Position numbers and translations under genes: made by a program. Below are positions 1 to 10,442 of a stretch of DNA of 64,000 bases, in pieces. Position 1 is the stretch's first letter. Each line of letters opens with the position of its first letter. This stretch comes from FEN-1297 sp963710735. GTDB lineage: Bacteria > Bacteroidota > Ignavibacteria > Ignavibacteriales > Ignavibacteriaceae. The stretch is from assembly GCA_963710735.1 (NCBI GenBank), contig CAVQBN010000004.1, positions 457,121 through 521,120 of the forward strand, written 5' to 3'. A model generated the notes under the pieces. The model was not told the DNA's origin. It did no database searches and worked only from the letters and a program-made list of their open reading frames with translations.

Positions 1-1901
1 CTCTTACAATTGCTCTTACGCAGTGCTGATACAAACTGCCGCTCTCTTCCGACCTGTTGGGAAGATCATAATATGAATCATCCTCTGCATTTACTGGATG
101 CCCCTCCAGGTAATTTACAGTTTCATTCAGCACTCCGGTATCGCCGGTGCTCAACACATAGCGGCACGTTGCTAATGGCAGCCATAGGTAATCATCCGAA
201 CAATGGGTACGCACACCTCTGCCGGAAGGTGGGTGCCACCAATGCTGTACATCGCCTTCCTGGAATTGACGGCTCGCGCTAAGGAGTATATGTTTCCTTG
301 TGAGGCCCGGTTCGGTATGAATAAGTGACATTACGTCCTGCAACTGATCACGGAAACCAAAAGCTCCGCCAGACTGATAATATCCGCTTCGCGCCCAAAT
401 GCGGCATGCTAAAGTTTGATATAAGAGCCATCCGTTTGTAAGTATATTTAAAGAAGGATCAGGTGTATCAACCTGCACAGCGCCAAGTGTGTGAGTCCAA
501 TACTGCCATACTTTTTCTAATGCGGTTCTCGAGGCAGTTGGCCCACGAAAGCGCTGCACCAATTTTCCTGCATCATCATAATTCTGACCGCTTCCGAGTT
601 TGAAGATTATCTCACGCTCTTGTCCGTCATCCAATTCGAAAGGAATCTGGATGGCAGCGCAGGAATCCATTGCAGCTCCCGTTCTACCGGAAAGATGTGA
701 ACGACTCATCGCTGCCGGATTTTTAAGCGTACCGTTGCGTCCAATGAATTCAGTGCGATTGCAGCTTAATGTATGAGACGAATCGTCTGTCTGAAAAAAG
801 ACAACCCGGTCGGAGAACTCTGAGTTATATGGATTTCGTGCATAAATTGCACCGCTGCCTGTATTCGTTTCCGTAATCACGTGCATACCGGATTTCGAAC
901 GAAGATCGCCTAGCACTAACTCTACGTAACCGGTGGCAGAGATCTTGCGCGGCCTTCCTGACTCGTTCCGTATTTTAATTACCGAAAATTTTATCGGCGC
1001 ATCAATGGCCGCATAAATCCATAGCTCGGTGCGGATGCCTCCCTCTGTATGTTCAAAAACAGAGTAGCCGAATCCGTGGCGGCTTACATAAGCACCGGCT
1101 CCGCGACTAGGCAAAGGAGTCGGAGACCAGAAGCGCCCCGTTTCTTCATCACGAATGTAAAAAGCTTCTCCGCTCGAATCACTCACCGGGTCATTGTACC
1201 AGGGTGTCAGTCGAAACTCATGAGCATTCTCACTCCAGGTATAAGTCGGGCCGCTCTCCGAGACCACTGTTCCGAATCTTTCATTTGCAATTACATTTAT
1301 CCAGGGCGCTGGCGTCACCTGCTCGTTTGAGGTAGTAATTATATATTCTCGTCCGTCGGTTGTGAATCCGCCATAACCGTTGAAGAACACCAAGTCGGTG
1401 CGAGGCAAAGTAGAATTATCCTGAGATTGTGCATGATAAGTTCTAACTAGCTTTAATAACGGAACTTGCACTTCTGTTATTCGTCTACGATTGATCTGTC
1501 CCTCAAAAGTTCCTTTTTTATCGGAGATGATTACACGGGCTACTGTTTGGAAAAGGATACGATCCTCATTTGAAATCTGGTCTGCTTGCCTTACAAAAAT
1601 TCCGCCCGGCTTGTCAATATAGTTTGCTTCTACACCAGCGGCAATCAATCTCATTATTTGTTCCTGCAGCTGCTGCCGGTAACCGGCGTGGTCTTCATTC
1701 CAGATTACTAGATCAACAGTAAGCCCTTTTAATCTCCAATATGCATGAGCCTGCACTAATTGGAACACCAGTTTTATATTGGCCTGATCTTCAATTTGCA
1801 ACAGTACAATTGGTAAATCTCCCGAAATTGAATAGCCCCACAAGCCTGATTGTCCTCTACGGTTTTTAATAATTATAGATGAATCTGCACGCAAGAATGA
1901 A

Positions 1902-3767
1902 TTAGCATAGATGATTGAACTTGCGAGGCGTCCGTATAATTGTGCGTCTGCTTCTGCGGCATTGATCTGTCGTCAGCACAACCTGGCTGTGTGTGTAAGC
2001 TAGTTCGAATACTCTATTCGTCAGGCGCCGGTCCTGGTACTTATCAATTAGACTTATGACTTTGTCGCGGGTTTCACCTATTCCGTATATCATATCTATT
2101 TCGGCCTTTTCATCCGGCTCTAGAATAATATGATATTGGATTGCAACAATTGGGTCTAGAACTGACCCCTGACTGTTAGAGAGCGGCGCGGAAGTTTTCA
2201 TCGCTTGAGGTGAGGCCGTTGTATTTCCTCGACCTATGAATTGCATTCTATCTGTCTCGAAAGATATTTTTCCTACATTCTTTCCGCGCACTGTCATCAT
2301 GTGAAACATCCACAGTGTTTTATCTTCAGGGGAGCGGGGTCTGCGGGTGCAGATAATTGTATGTCTCTCCTGGATAATTTCAGTCTGAACAAACAGATTA
2401 CTGAATGCAGGATGAAGCTCGTCGGAGGCAGATGAGGCAAGCACCACTTCTGCATAGCTTGTAACGTCTATATCCCTATGAGTTCTGGAGTTGTTTGTTA
2501 GATGAACACGGCGCAGTTCTATATCATCTTCCGGAGATATGACAATCTCGGTATGTAAATCTACATTCTGATCACGACGCCGAAATTCAGCGTGTCCTTC
2601 AGAGAAAATAGCTTCATAATTCTTCGAGCGTTTCATCGTAGGATGATATGCCGTTGACCAAAATTCTCCGCTGGCTGTATCGCGGATATAGCAGAAACTA
2701 CCACGGTTGTCTCTGGTGCTGTCTTCAGACCAGCGGGTAACTGCAATGTCATGCCATCGACTATACCCGCCTCCCGCGTTTGTTATCATTACATTATACC
2801 TTCCGTTCGATAACAAATGAACTTCCGGAATCGATGTATCAGGATTGCTAAATGTACGCACCGGCATCTCCGCAATTTCGGAATTTGTATGAGTATCAGA
2901 GAGTCCTGAGCTTCGTAAATGGAACAATGTAGTCTTTGGAATCTTCTCTTGAAGCAGCAGCATGGTTGCTTCGAATAAAGGATCAGATTCAAACCTTTTC
3001 TGCATCGGGCGGTCAAGAATTAAGTAAGACAATGACAGAAGGCTCATTCCTTGATGATGTGCCATGAAAGATTTTATAATAACACCCGACTGATCACGGG
3101 GAAGACGTGAAGTTGTATAATCTACAGCTTCATAGAAACCATATTTCCCTACTAATCCTACGGAGGCAAGCTGCTGAAGATTGATGCATGCTTCTTCAGG
3201 TTCAACCATAAGTGCAAGTGTGGAAGCGTAAGGTGCAATAACCAAATCCTCTGCTAGTCCGCGTTTTAGGCCCAATCCCGGCACACCAAAAGCCCTGTAT
3301 TGATAATTGAAATTAACATCAACCGAATTAAAACATGATTCGGAAACTCCCCAGGGAACGCTTCGCTGTTTTCCGTATTCTATTTGCCGCTTTACAGCTG
3401 CTTTATAAGTTTGATCAAGAAGTGTGTTTTCGTATGTCGGCATCACCAGCAAAGGCATCAGGTACTCGAACATTGAACCGCTCCATGAAAGTAAAATCGG
3501 ATCACCGCCTACGGTTGTCAGCAATCGTCCTAACGCAAACCAGCTCTCCTGCGGCAATTGTCCTTGTGCAATAGCAACAAAACTGCTTAATCTTGCTTCC
3601 GATGCTAAAAGATCATAATAACTTGAATCCCGCCGTTTTTCGTCAACATTGTACCCGACAGATAAAAGGTGGCGAGTCTTATCATACAGAAAATCATACT
3701 CCATATCAGAAAGTTCGATTGATTGTTTTGCAAGATGATGTGATCTTCGCAATTCTCTTATTGGCAC
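1902..3767 (-). CDS. NdvB fragment: glycoamylase end and GH94-type supersandwich
   Basis: This 621-codon piece of the broken ndvB continues the glycoamylase-like domain and enters the GH94/GT36-type beta-supersandwich. The glycoamylase part contains WSGSMFEYLMP and SFMAHHQGMSLLSL, both typical of that domain in cyclic glucan synthases. The supersandwich part contains TRWSEDSTRDNRGSFCYIRD and FIGRGNTTASP. The frame is lost near 1970, where an extra base separates VVLTTDQ from the continuing INAAEADAQLYG. In the family this region controls chain length and ring closure of the glucan. It is not an independent gene. Confidence 0.8.
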   Translation of the reverse strand: MPIRELRRSHHLAKQSIELSDMEYDFLYDKTRHLLSVGYNVDEKRRDSSYYDLLASEARLSSFVAIAQGQLPQESWFALGRLLTTVGGDPILLSWSGSMFEYLMPLLVMPTYENTLLDQTYKAAVKRQIEYGKQRSVPWGVSESCFNSVDVNFNYQYRAFGVPGLGLKRGLAEDLVIAPYASTLALMVEPEEACINLQQLASVGLVGKYGFYEAVDYTTSRLPRDQSGVIIKSFMAHHQGMSLLSLSYLILDRPMQKRFESDPLFEATMLLLQEKIPKTTLFHLRSSGLSDTHTNSEIAEMPVRTFSNPDTSIPEVHLLSNGRYNVMITNAGGGYSRWHDIAVTRWSEDSTRDNRGSFCYIRDTASGEFWSTAYHPTMKRSKNYEAIFSEGHAEFRRRDQNVDLHTEIVISPEDDIELRRVHLTNNSRTHRDIDVTSYAEVVLASSASDELHPAFSNLFVQTEIIQERHTIICTRRPRSPEDKTLWMFHMMTVRGKNVGKISFETDRMQFIGRGNTTASPQAMKTSAPLSNSQGSVLDPIVAIQYHIILEPDEKAEIDMIYGIGETRDKVISLIDKYQDRRLTNRVFELAYTHSQVVLTTDQCRRSRRTIIRTPRKFNHLC

Positions 3768-5025
3768 GTTTACCTGCTTCTATAATTAACTGTCGAATCT
3801 CATCAAACGGTTCATTTTCCTTTTTAGTCATGTCTGGTGGAAAGTTGTTGCTCAACAGACAGGCGCAATTCTTGGTTCCAAGTTTTGCCAGTTCACGAAG
3901 TGTTGGTATCTCATCATTATCCGTGAAAGTAATTCTCAATGTTCGGAAGGATTTAGGTAGAATAATCCATGGGACGAGAAACGTTAACTCATCAAGGGCA
4001 CTTCGGCAATTGTTTAGCCAGTGAATCGCCCACCACGCAGCTTGATTTTCATGGTTTGTTATAAAATTATCTTCTACTTTAGCAGTTGATTTTACCAACC
4101 GGTCAAGGATCTGCCAAACTGCTGAAATGGAAGTAGCAGGTGGAGAATTGACTGTGAGCTCCAATTCTTTTTGGAGTTGAACGAGTTGAGCATGATCAAT
4201 ACTTCCAGAGACATCCATTAGAATTCTTAAAGTATCGCTTATCCCTTCGAATAGTTGTGCTCCCACTATTTTATGATCGGGAAGAGTGAGAATACCCTGG
4301 CGCAGGGTAAGCAGGTGAGCTCGCAAGGTTCCCGCTGTCTACCGATGAAATATAAAGATGGCCGCAGCGGCGTTAAAGTTTTTGTGTCATACCAGTTTAA
4401 GAAATGTCCCTGGTACTGTTCCAAGGTTTCCATGGTTTGGAACGTTTTGTACGTACGATCGATGAGTTGCCCGGAGGAAATATAGCCAAAATCATAAGCG
4501 GACAAATTCGCGAGCAGTGACAATCCCATGTTAGTAGGCGAAGTGCGATGTGCAATTACATCAACAGGATTTTCCTGATAGTTATCCGGGGGAAGCCAAT
4601 TATCTTCCGGACCGACAAAGGTTTCAAAAAAAGACCATGTTTTCCGGGAAAGATCCCGCAAAAATAATTTCTGAGTAATAGTTAATCTTGCTTTGCGTCG
4701 TTTCAAGCGGCAAACTTATCCACCAGGCAATAGCCGGGGAAGTAATCCAAAGAAATAATATTGGAAAAACAACAACAGGCACTGCCTGTTTTGTAAACTC
4801 GAAATAGACGATAGATAAAAATAGCAATAACAGGAGATATCCACATTGTCATGTAAGATCCTAAGAGTCCGCTGCGGTTGCTGCGGCTTTTAACATTGTA
4901 CGGATTCCATTCGAGAAGTCTTTTGTGAGAAATCAGCATTCGCCAGACAGTACGAATAATTGCATCCTGACTGAAAAACGCTTCATAGGGTAGAGTTATG
5001 AGTGTAAAAGCCGCCTGTGTGAAAT

Positions 5026-7671
5026 TCATGCCGGCGTTACGTGCATGCGGCAAGCCAGGTGCTGATGCATAAGCATATCTGCCGGTTTCTTTAGCACATC
5101 AAGTATGGAGATGAATATTGAAGGAATTAGAATTATTCCGATCGCCGATAAAGTCCAGAACCAGGCTTGTGACAAGACCGTCCAGCCGAACAGAAACAAA
5201 AGCATCAGCGCCAAGGGGATGACACTGCGCCGGAGGTTATCTAAGATTTTCCATCGAGACAGGCCCGATAACGGATTCTTTTGCAAAATACCGTTGCGTC
5301 CGGGAACTACCGGAAGCAGCCACCGCACCAATTGCCAATCACCTCGAATCCAGCGATGCCGGCGGTTTACGTCGGAATTATAACTGGGCGGATATTCCTC
5401 ATATAACTGTACATCACTTAATAGTCCTGCCCTTACATGACAGCCTTCAATAAGATCGTGACTGAGAATTTGGTTCTCCGGAAAACGCCCGGTAAGAGCA
5501 TGTTCGAATATATCGACATCGTAGATACCTTTACCGATGAATGATCCCTCACCGAAAACATCCTGGTAAACATCGGAGACGGTACGGGTGTACGGATCGA
5601 TTCCAGGCTGACTTCCGTACAGACGCGCATAACGTGAACGGTTCGTTCCCGGAAGGCTTACTGCAACACGCGGCTGTAAAATGGCGTACCCCTCAATTAC
5701 GCGTTGTTTGCCTTCTACATAACGTGCGCGATTCAGTGGGTGAGCCATGGCTCCAACTAACTGATATGCTGCTTCGCGAGGTAGTTGTGTATCTGTATCA
5801 AGAGTAATTATATATTTCACATTTGGTAAAACCTCAGTCTTGCCGATAACGAGTGAGAAACGATTTTTCGATCCTCCGCGCAATAAAGAATTCAATTCTT
5901 CAAGCTTACCTCTCTTTCGTTCGTAACCCATCCACATCAGCTCCCCGGGATTCCATTTCCTTGGACGATGGAAAAGGAAGAAAGTATCACTATGCAAACC
6001 CTTGTATTTATCGTTAAGTTCTTCGATTTTCTTACGCGCCAGCAGCAGAAGCGGTTCATCTTCAGGCAGGGTTTCTTTATCTGAGTCTTGAAAATCAGTC
6101 ACAAGGCTAAAGTGCAGGTTTTCGTCTCTGTTTGCAAGATACCGTACTTCAAGGGCCTCGATCAATTCTTTGATGTTTTGAGTATTCATTAACATTGCCG
6201 GGATTACCACAAGAGTACGTGATTCCGGAGGTATCCCTTTTGAGAAATCCATTTTCGGTAAAGGCTGGGGCGTTGCCAGTAATGTTGAAACCCAGTTTAC
6301 CAGAGCAACTGCTAACTGACTTGCACATAAAATAAAGAGGATTCCTATAAGTCCGAGCGGCCAGCCATGTAATCCGCCGTCATAAGCTTTGTCAAGTAAG
6401 CCGGCAGTAAAGATAACCGTCATCAAAATAATCGAGCCGATGTAAATCAACAAAGGAACTCGGACGCTCAATTTTCTGAGAGCCGCAAAAGCAGAAAAAT
6501 GTACCTTGGCTTGAGCTTCAAGCTGTTTCAAACCATTATCGATTAGGTAAAATCCGACATGTACAGTTCTTTCCCCGCTGCCATTTACAACAACGCTTTC
6601 TTGTGCCAGGCGGATAGCTCTTTGTGCAACTTCTTCTTCCGATAGGTCACTTTTCTTCGCGATATTCTCTATTACATGACGATAGCGGTCACGTGTTGTA
6701 AAATCCATTTTACAGTAGACTCCGCCCGGATCTTTACTCAATATCTGTTCGACAGAACTCATAGTCTCAACAAACTTGCGCCAATCCATCGATTCCAGGA
6801 ATCGAAGACTACCGATACTATTGCTGATAGAAACCTGATCGGCGGCCTGCTGCTGGTTGCCTGATTGTACTAATTTTTCAATAGTCAGTCCGGATTCGGA
6901 AAGCCGCTGTTCAATCCATGTTAAGGGTGATACAAGAGTATGGCTTAAACCCTGCAGTCTGCGTACAAATTCCGAAACGAACGGTGTGGTCATTGGCGGG
7001 TTTGCTCGCGCCATATCCGCGATTACCAGTATTAGGCTCTTCGGATCTTTTTCGGCCACTTCGATCATCTTATCCGCCCAGAAATCAGCCAAATCTCTGT
7101 CAACCCTTCCGGCAGCGACGCTTACGGCAACACGGCGGAGGTTCTCAATTAACGCCAGCCGCAGCATTGTAGGGATTGCCCACAACTCTCCTAATTTTAA
7201 GGTTGTGATAGTCTGATAGGCGGCTACGAAACGACTAAGATTTTCCGGATCAACACGGCCGTCGCCATGTGAAATAACTTCCTGTGCTATGTCATAAACA
7301 CGCGGAAGGCCTTTCGATGGGCCATTCAGCAGGCGGGGCAGTTCCCGGCTATAGCCTTTTGGTAAATGTCTCTTACCAGTTCGAATTTGTTCTTCAATTA
7401 GATAAAAATTATCGAGAAGCCATTCACCGGCAGGTGTAATCTGATGATTTGCCTTAACTGTTTCAGTCAGTAATTTATGGACTTCAAACAAAAAGAATTC
7501 ATTTTCAGCCAACCGTGCCAGAAGGTGCTGATCCGGATGAGGATGTATGGCGCCTAAGGTATGCGAGCTTGCCAAGATTCTTACCATGCTGTTCCATCTG
7601 ATCGGCGCTGAATAACTCCGAGCGCAGCGGCGGTTTTCCGTTATCAAATTTTTTAGTAAGAAAATTATCAC
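5026..7671 (-). CDS. NdvB fragment: GT84 glycosyltransferase domain
   Basis: This is the longest intact piece of the broken ndvB reading frame (881 codons). True coding in this frame begins near 7580, after the first frame break; the residues before it are out of frame. Two membrane segments lie around residues 405-465 and more near the C-terminus. The catalytic glycosyltransferase-2-like core shows YIITLDTDTQLP, an acidic DxD-type motif for UDP-sugar binding. It also has RHRWIRGDWQLVRW, a Q/RxxRW-type motif of processive synthases. The piece ends about 27 codons past the next break near 5040, where the adjoining frame continues with further membrane segments. Identification as the GT84 part of NdvB is confident; whether a functional protein is made is not known. 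Confidence 0.85.
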   Translation of the reverse strand: MIIFLLKNLITENRRCARSYSAPIRWNSMVRILASSHTLGAIHPHPDQHLLARLAENEFFLFEVHKLLTETVKANHQITPAGEWLLDNFYLIEEQIRTGKRHLPKGYSRELPRLLNGPSKGLPRVYDIAQEVISHGDGRVDPENLSRFVAAYQTITTLKLGELWAIPTMLRLALIENLRRVAVSVAAGRVDRDLADFWADKMIEVAEKDPKSLILVIADMARANPPMTTPFVSEFVRRLQGLSHTLVSPLTWIEQRLSESGLTIEKLVQSGNQQQAADQVSISNSIGSLRFLESMDWRKFVETMSSVEQILSKDPGGVYCKMDFTTRDRYRHVIENIAKKSDLSEEEVAQRAIRLAQESVVVNGSGERTVHVGFYLIDNGLKQLEAQAKVHFSAFAALRKLSVRVPLLIYIGSIILMTVIFTAGLLDKAYDGGLHGWPLGLIGILFILCASQLAVALVNWVSTLLATPQPLPKMDFSKGIPPESRTLVVIPAMLMNTQNIKELIEALEVRYLANRDENLHFSLVTDFQDSDKETLPEDEPLLLLARKKIEELNDKYKGLHSDTFFLFHRPRKWNPGELMWMGYERKRGKLEELNSLLRGGSKNRFSLVIGKTEVLPNVKYIITLDTDTQLPREAAYQLVGAMAHPLNRARYVEGKQRVIEGYAILQPRVAVSLPGTNRSRYARLYGSQPGIDPYTRTVSDVYQDVFGEGSFIGKGIYDVDIFEHALTGRFPENQILSHDLIEGCHVRAGLLSDVQLYEEYPPSYNSDVNRRHRWIRGDWQLVRWLLPVVPGRNGILQKNPLSGLSRWKILDNLRRSVIPLALMLLFLFGWTVLSQAWFWTLSAIGIILIPSIFISILDVLKKPADMLMHQHLACRMHVTPA

Positions 7672-7875
7672 TAAACTGAACCTTTAAACGGAATAAAGAT
7701 TCATTTATTTTCGGGTTGATTATTTTCATAGTTTTGCCATCAAGATGGGAAAGAGAATTCCAATCCCACTGATTATCAATATGATTATAAACATTATTAT
7801 ATAGCACGAAGATCAACAAGCCTAATATTAAATATAAACAACAAACTACAAAAGTTGTTTAGTAATTAAATCAGC

Positions 7876-7900
7876 CAAAGGGATGAAAAAGGGATTAGAT
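7876..7900 (-). promoter_or_regulatory. AAAGGGA box A (upstream of ndvB)
   Basis: On the plus strand this reads CAAAGGGATGAAAAAGGGAT followed by TAGAT, an almost perfect copy of the recurrent intergenic element. Two AAAGGGA half-sites stand 11 bases apart. It lies about 150 bases upstream of the preferred ndvB start, in the orientation shared by all other copies. Function as an operator or promoter element is inferred from repetition and placement. Confidence 0.75.
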
Positions 7901-8032
7901 TTTTCAAAATACCCAATTCTTAGTGATAACTTCAGCGCTTCCGGTATTTTTATGGAATAATTTTAAGGAAATCTGTAAATATCTTTAATAATAAAATAAC
8001 TAAGTACAGTTTTCATTTTAATTACCAAATCC

Positions 8033-9543
8033 TTATATGCTGAAAAGCGAAAAAATTTTTATTATTAACGCATTTGCTATTTTCCTGAAATGAAACCCGT
8101 AAATCGTAAACAGTATTGCTAAGGAAAATAACTGGGGTTTGCGGAATAGCGACCAGAAAAATAATTTCCAGTAGTAAATCCTTTCTTCACCGATTACCCC
8201 TAATTTAAACATGGATTTAAACAATGCGAGTACATAATTAGGATTAAGATGGAAAACTTTTTTCTTCTTAGGTTCAAAATCTTTCATGAACCTCATAACC
8301 CGTTCATAATAGTATTTAGGAGAGTAGATAGTATTTAAAATTTTCTTATAACCATTTAGAAGTTCTTTTGAATCCATATGAGGGATAAAATTAATAGAGA
8401 AATCAGTGTTATTGCCGGTAAAATCGCTTAGCAATCTCCCTTCGCTAAGCAGTCTTTTCTGGAGTTTCGTTCCTTGAGGTGCATTTAACAAACCAACCAT
8501 AGCTGTTACAATTCCGCTTTCCTGGATAAAGTTTGTGAGTTTATCGAAGATTGTCGGCGGATCATTATCAAAACCAACGATAAATCCTCCCTGCACTTCC
8601 AAACCGAACTCTTGAATTTTCCTTACGCTAGCTACTAAATCACGGTTTCTATTTTGAATTTTATTACATTCAATCAGACTCTCCTCATTCGGAGATTCTA
8701 TCCCGATAAATACAGCTTCAAATCCTGCTTTAACCATAAGCTGCATCAGTTTTTCATCATCAGCAAGATTAATTGATACTTCAGTATTAAAATAAAATGG
8801 ACTTTTTCCTTTTTTCATTCCATTCTTCAATAGCTGGAAGAATTTCTTTCTTGAGTTTTGATTTATTGCCGATAAAATTATCATCGACAAAAAATACAGG
8901 TCCCCGCCAGCCGCTGAAATATAATGCATCCAATTCGGCTATTACCTGTTCTTTGGTTTTAGTGCGTGGCCTTCTTCCGTAAAGGACAGTGATATCACAG
9001 AAGTCACAATCGAAAGGACAGCCGCGTGAATACTGGACATTCATTGAAGTATAATTATTCATTGATATAAGATCCCAAAGAGGTAGCGGCGTGGTTGTAA
9101 TTTCCGCCCAATCTTCCGAGGTGTATTTTTGTTTCGCTTTTCCTTTGTTTAAATCATTTAGAAATTGAGGAAGAGTAATTTCAGCTTCATTAAGAATCAG
9201 ATGATCAATGTTTTGGTAATATTCGGGGCTGCTGGTAAACAATGGCCCGCCGGCTACAATTTTTACATTTAATTTCTTGCACCTTTCAACAACTTGATTC
9301 GCCGATTCACTTTGAATAGACATTGCACTGATAAAAACAAAATCTGCCCAAAGAATATCATCGTCTGTCAAATTATTTACATTCATATCAATTAGTTTTT
9401 TAAACCATTCTTTGGGCAGCATATTTAGCAACTGTTAAAAGGCCCAAGGGCGGAAAGCTTGCTTTCTTTGATACAAATTTGAGTGCATGTTTAAAGCTCC
9501 AGAATGTGTCGGGATACATCGGATATACTAAAAGAATATTCAT
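8033..9543 (-). CDS. B12-binding-type radical SAM protein with DUF4070 C-terminus (two frame breaks)
   Basis: Three overlapping frames join into one protein of about 500 residues. The start is ATG at 9543 after an AAAGAG ribosome site. The N-terminus (MNILLVYPMYPDTFWSFK, then PPLGLLTVA) is the Rossmann cobalamin-binding-like domain. The cobalamin His motif (DxHxxG) is not visible; IDMNVNN stands in its place, so the domain may not ligate B12 through His. The radical SAM cluster is SRGCPFDCDFCDI (CxxxCxxC). The C-terminus, with YYERVMRFMKDFEPK, matches DUF4070. Breaks lie near 9428 (one extra A) and near 8815 (an indel in an A-run), so the gene is probably intact in the cell. The substrate is unknown; relatives act on lipids and other metabolites. 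It is the last gene of a likely operon with the kinase and the second radical SAM gene upstream. Confidence 0.85.
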
Positions 9544-9628
9544 CTAATATCTCTTTAAATTGTTTAAAATTTTCCTTTTAGAGTAACGGATTCTTCAAAT
9601 ATTTAAGCTGATTTATTTCGCTATCGAA

Positions 9629-10411
9629 CTATCCGGGAATTGTAATTCTAAACTCTGTACAATTGTGATTAATTAATTCAATTTCACTTCCAAGCTGGCC
9701 TGCAAGACCATTAACAATTTTTAATCCAAGAGAATCTGCATTTCTAAAATTAATATGTTTAGGAAGTCCAATGCCATTGTCTCTAACTATTAATAAATAA
9801 TCTTTATCGAAAGTATTTAATTCAATAGTGATTTCTCCTTTTCTGTTATCCGGGAATGCATGTTTTAATGAGTTAGATATCAATTCATTGACTATAAGTC
9901 CGTATAAAATTGTTTTATCTATTTCAAAATAAAGCTTGGTTAGTTCGGATTTTAAAGTAATTCTGTTTGTATCTATATTGTATGAATAAAAAAGATTCGC
10001 ACATAATGATTTAATGTACTCACTAAATTCTATCTTTTTAAAATCATTTGACTCACAAAGTTTTTCGTGGATTAAAGCCATAGAATAAATCCTGTTTTGG
10101 CATTCTTTGAGTACCTTACGAAAACTTTCATCCTCTATATAATTCGATTGCAGATTTAATAAGCTTGATATTACCTGCAGGTTATTTTTTACCCTGTGAT
10201 TAACTTCCTGTAATAGAATATTTTTTTCATCTAAGGAATGGATTGCGTACTCTTGAGCAATTTTTACCTGATTGATTTCCTTCTTAATATTTTCATTTTC
10301 TTTTACTAATGCAGAATTCCTTGCGGCAATTCTATTTTCAATTTCATTTTTAGAAATCTTCGGAACCTCAGATGAATGTTTTTGCCTGGCAGAAGACAAT
10401 TGAATATTCAT
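9629..10411 (-). CDS. Cytoplasmic sensor histidine kinase (HisKA_2 type)
   Basis: The protein has 260 residues, no membrane segment and no obvious sensor domain. Residues 1-70 are a charged coiled coil. The phosphoacceptor region EVNHRVKNNLQVISSLLNLQ (about residues 69-88) is the HisKA_2/HWE-like H-box with conserved His. The ATPase domain has an N-box (LIVNELISNSLKHAF) and a G-box (RDNGIGLP and SLGLKIVNGL). The start follows a GAGAGGG ribosome site. Such kinases often phosphorylate stand-alone or NarL-type regulators. It lies between two radical SAM genes and is probably co-transcribed with them from the AAAGGGA box at 12133-12162. The partner regulator is unknown; candidates lie at 16612, 26467 and 34454. 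Confidence 0.9.
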   Translation of the reverse strand: MNIQLSSARQKHSSEVPKISKNEIENRIAARNSALVKENENIKKEINQVKIAQEYAIHSLDEKNILLQEVNHRVKNNLQVISSLLNLQSNYIEDESFRKVLKECQNRIYSMALIHEKLCESNDFKKIEFSEYIKSLCANLFYSYNIDTNRITLKSELTKLYFEIDKTILYGLIVNELISNSLKHAFPDNRKGEITIELNTFDKDYLLIVRDNGIGLPKHINFRNADSLGLKIVNGLAGQLGSEIELINHNCTEFRITIPG

Positions 10412-10442
10412 ATTTATCCCTCTCGTTGTTTAAAATAAACTT

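Larger units (their letters stand above)
1..7729 (-). pseudogene. ndvB: NdvB-like cyclic beta-1,2-glucan synthase, frameshifted, continues past left edge
   Basis: The minus strand encodes pieces of one very large protein in NdvB order. First comes a membrane glycosyltransferase family 84 part (about 7.6-4.8 kb), then a glycoamylase-like domain (about 4.7-3.7 kb), then the GH94 supersandwich and phosphorylase-like region (3.7 kb to the edge). The family polymerises UDP-glucose into cyclic glucans exported to the periplasm. The frame changes near 7580, 5040, 4815, 4700, 4350, 4330, 3745 and 1970. From about 1960 to base 1 one frame stays open, with the family-like stretch AEADAQLYGRLASSIIYAN, and leaves the window. 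The likely start is ATG at 7729; a TTG lies upstream at 7819. An AAAGGGA box lies at 7876-7900. The gene is visibly more GC-rich than its neighbours, which may indicate transfer. Either sequencing indels or true decay would explain the breaks; eight in one gene is far above the rest of the window. Confidence 0.85.

Noticed and set aside
10..1330. Plus-strand open frames in the first 1.4 kb
   Set aside because: They are shadows of the conserved ndvB frame on the minus strand, which is open from about 1960 to the edge.
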